Shown here in pieces: positions 35,412 to 37,435 of a stretch of DNA of 37,435 nt (positions within the stretch are counted from its first letter, which is position 1; every line of letters starts with the position of its first letter). The stretch lies in NCBI GenBank assembly GCA_012515085.1, contig JAAYZB010000206.1, forward strand, positions 1-37,435, read 5' to 3'. A program made the position numbers and the translations under genes. The notes beneath the pieces are model-generated. The model saw only the letters and a program-made list of their open reading frames with translations, was not told the origin of the DNA and did not search any database. This stretch comes from Acholeplasmataceae bacterium. Its GTDB lineage: Bacteria > Bacillota_I > Bacilli_A > Izemoplasmatales > Hujiaoplasmataceae.

Positions 35412-37427
35412 ATCTGATTGAAAGTTGTCGACAAACTTACGTGCAATAGACGGATCGAACTGAGTGCCAGAACAGCGGATGATCTCCGCTAACGCTTCTT
35501 CCTTTGACAATGCTTTGCGATAAGGTCGATCGGAAGTCATGGCGTCATAGGCATCGGCGATAGCGATGATTCTGGCCCGATAGGGGATGTCTTTCCCTTT
35601 TAAGCCTTGAGGATACCCATCGCCATCCCACCGTTCATGGTGCGATAGGATATCTTCACTGATTTCTGCATATTCGCTGGAAGATGAAAGAATTCGATAA
35701 CCGATCTCCGGATGACGCTTTATTTCCGCCCATTCTTCTTCGTTCAGTTTCCCGGGCTTATTCAATATCTGTTCATCAATAGCGATTTTCCCGATGTCAT
35801 GAAGATTGCTGATGACTTTCAACAAGTTTATTTCATCTTTTCGCATCCCGAGTATTTGACCTATATGTTGACATATATCGCCGACTCTCTCCGAATGCAG
35901 TTCCTCGCGGGGGTTTTTCATAAACAAGGTAGACAAAATCGCATTGATCGCTTCACTGCGGGAGGAACTGGTTTCAAACAACTTGTGTTTGTACATATCG
36001 TCTTCAGCAATTTTGATGACTTCTTGAATCGACAGATTATCCACTTTCGTTTCAACTCCAAAAGACACAGACACATTCATTGAATTGAGTGTGTGATTTT
36101 CAATTCGAGTTTTCGCACGTTCGATATAATTCGTCGCTTCGCCTTTGGATGTGTTTTCCAAAATGATGACAAATTCGTCACCGCCAACTCGAGAAACATT
36201 GGCTTTTCCCAAAAAGCAATTATTAAGTTCGGACGCCACTATACAAAGCAATTCATCCCCCGCATCATGACCAAACGCATCATTCATCAGCTTCAATCCG
36301 TTAATGTCTGCCATGATGATTGATAATGGCAAAGCGTCCGGATGATCCACTCGAGCAAGTTCTTCAATATAGAACCGTCGGTTTTTCAAGCCTGTCAACG
36401 CATCATGATAACTTAAATAGAGTATTGATTGTTCGTAATTTTTGCGTTCAGTTACGTCGTTTGTAAACACAGTCACGCCGATGATTTTTCCGGATTCGTT
36501 TGTAATCGGCGAATAATTGTTTTCAAGAAACTTTCCCGGAACAGTCTCAACTTCCTCTATCTTGGAAATGACTTCTCCTTTTAAAGCCTTTTCGAAACTA
36601 TTTCGGATTCGATGTGCCATTTGATCGTCCGTAATGTTGTCAAAGAAATGCATCCCCGGGGCAATTGTCTTATCGTAATATTTACGGATGCATTTTGCAT
36701 GAAAATCATTATAGGTGAGATAGTTAAAATCGGTATCCACCGCATATATTTCCATCTCTTTTGGACTGTCAATCGATGATTGCAACAATACTTGCTGGCG
36801 CCGTTGAAAAGCAGCGCTTGACAGTCGATCTATCTGGTTATGAATGGTGATTGCCAGTAAAGCAGTCACTACTGGAAATATCCCAAGAAACATCGGAAAC
36901 ACCTGCAGAATCATATCCTGCCGATCTATTGCCGGTAAGGCTAAGAAGCACAGGACCGTCACGATATGGAGCACTACACCAAACAGATAATACTGGAAAA
37001 ATCGTGGCCACCGTGAAAATAGTCGTCTTCCCTTATGAAACAATAATCCAAGAATTGATGATGTACCAATGATTAAAACCCCAGAGATGACTCCTGCACC
37101 GCCAATGACAAATAAACGATAATATAGCGCAATCAAGGCTGCAATAATCGTCGCAATCGGTCCAAAAAACACACCCGTTATACCCAAAAGAACACTTCGC
37201 GTATCAAAGATTACACCCGTTCCGGTTTCCCAAGGAAATGTCATGATCAGAATCGAGAAGCCCCCAATTATCAACCCTTGGATCACTTTACGAAACGGCT
37301 TGGTCCCTTCTGGCGTCATGTTGGACGAACTATAAAGAAAAATCATCGCAAATAAAAGAACGATGTTTTGTACTAGTGCAGCAGCAATTTCCGAGAAAGA
37401 TTCCCACCAATCGGCTAGAGGCGGCAT
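35406..37427 (-). CDS. Membrane c-di-GMP protein: 5TM sensor, PAS, GGDEF and HD-GYP
   Basis: 673 residues. The N-terminal 1-205 has about six hydrophobic segments in the LytS/YhcK-type 5TM receptor pattern (GLIIGGFSILIM, DTRSVLLGITGVFFGPIATIIAALIALYYRL). Then a PAS-like domain (about 225-330) and a diguanylate cyclase domain (about 340-490) with the active-site motif RVGGDEFVI intact; no RxxD inhibitory site is seen before it. The C-terminal HD-GYP phosphodiesterase (about 500-668) has LHDIGKIAID, HPEIGYRIL, HHERWDGDGYPQG and ADAYDAMTSDRPYR, so both activities may be live. The ATG lies 8 bases from the right edge with GGAG 3 bases before it; a start further upstream cannot be excluded. Confidence 0.92.
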   Translation of the reverse strand: MPPLADWWESFSEIAAALVQNIVLLFAMIFLYSSSNMTPEGTKPFRKVIQGLIIGGFSILIMTFPWETGTGVIFDTRSVLLGITGVFFGPIATIIAALIALYYRLFVIGGAGVISGVLIIGTSSILGLLFHKGRRLFSRWPRFFQYYLFGVVLHIVTVLCFLALPAIDRQDMILQVFPMFLGIFPVVTALLAITIHNQIDRLSSAAFQRRQQVLLQSSIDSPKEMEIYAVDTDFNYLTYNDFHAKCIRKYYDKTIAPGMHFFDNITDDQMAHRIRNSFEKALKGEVISKIEEVETVPGKFLENNYSPITNESGKIIGVTVFTNDVTERKNYEQSILYLSYHDALTGLKNRRFYIEELARVDHPDALPLSIIMADINGLKLMNDAFGHDAGDELLCIVASELNNCFLGKANVSRVGGDEFVIILENTSKGEATNYIERAKTRIENHTLNSMNVSVSFGVETKVDNLSIQEVIKIAEDDMYKHKLFETSSSRSEAINAILSTLFMKNPREELHSERVGDICQHIGQILGMRKDEINLLKVISNLHDIGKIAIDEQILNKPGKLNEEEWAEIKRHPEIGYRILSSSSEYAEISEDILSHHERWDGDGYPQGLKGKDIPYRARIIAIADAYDAMTSDRPYRKALSKEEALAEIIRCSGTQFDPSIARKFVDNFQSDK

Positions 37428-37435
37428 CGTCTCCA

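Overview
The window reads as a chromosomal segment of a low-to-moderate-GC Firmicute-type bacterium. The gene order (rpsU / phoH-ybeY-cdd-era-recO / glyS-dnaG-rpoD-trmK-nif3), a CIRCE-controlled hrcA-grpE-dnaK-dnaJ operon, AAGGAGG-type ribosome binding sites and TTGACA/TATAAT promoters all point to Bacillota or the Acholeplasma/Erysipelotrichia side of the Mollicutes. TGA is used as a stop (parE, recO, rpoD, jetA, hrcA) and tryptophan is TGG, so this is not a code-4 mycoplasma. I cannot fix the genus. No rRNA, tRNA, IS element, prophage or CRISPR array was found, and no stretch over 300 bases lacks a gene.

Layout. 1-5098 (minus): topoisomerase IV genes parE-parC, followed closely by the first 166 codons of a GLUG-repeat surface protein that runs off the left edge. 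5207-6494: plsY (+), yneF (-), a small 2[4Fe-4S] ferredoxin (+). 6616-7917 (minus): degV then a MarR regulator, with a FabT-like dyad at their promoter, suggesting a fatty-acid-responsive pair. 8064-13964 (minus): glyS-dnaG-rpoD-trmK-nif3, translationally coupled, ending in a strong terminator. 14054-17454 (minus): phoH-ybeY-cdd-era-recO. 17551-17724 (minus): rpsU alone. 17865-18557 (+): an unrecognised membrane-anchored basic protein. 18596-19888 (minus): mtaB.

The accessory core is 19994-29284. A minus-strand operon padR-jetA-jetB-jetC encodes a PadR repressor and the three condensin-like subunits of a Wadjet/MksBEF-type system (kleisin, KITE-type partner, SMC-like ATPase). It starts at a cluster of AT-rich palindromes and ends in a strong terminator directly after jetC. 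The nuclease subunit JetD/MksG is absent from the locus. Divergently, a condensation-domain (alcohol acetyltransferase-like) protein is followed by an internally duplicated DUF1538 membrane protein whose stop overlaps the start of an internally duplicated P-II-like protein.

29365-34126 (minus): the heat-shock operon hrcA-grpE-dnaK-dnaJ, with two CIRCE elements around its promoter and a hairpin between dnaK and dnaJ. 34249-35373 (+): an ArsB/NhaD (SLC13-like) ion transporter. 35406-37427 (minus): a large membrane c-di-GMP protein with 5TM sensor, PAS, GGDEF and HD-GYP domains at the right edge.

All family assignments are from reading motifs and gene order; no database search was run.
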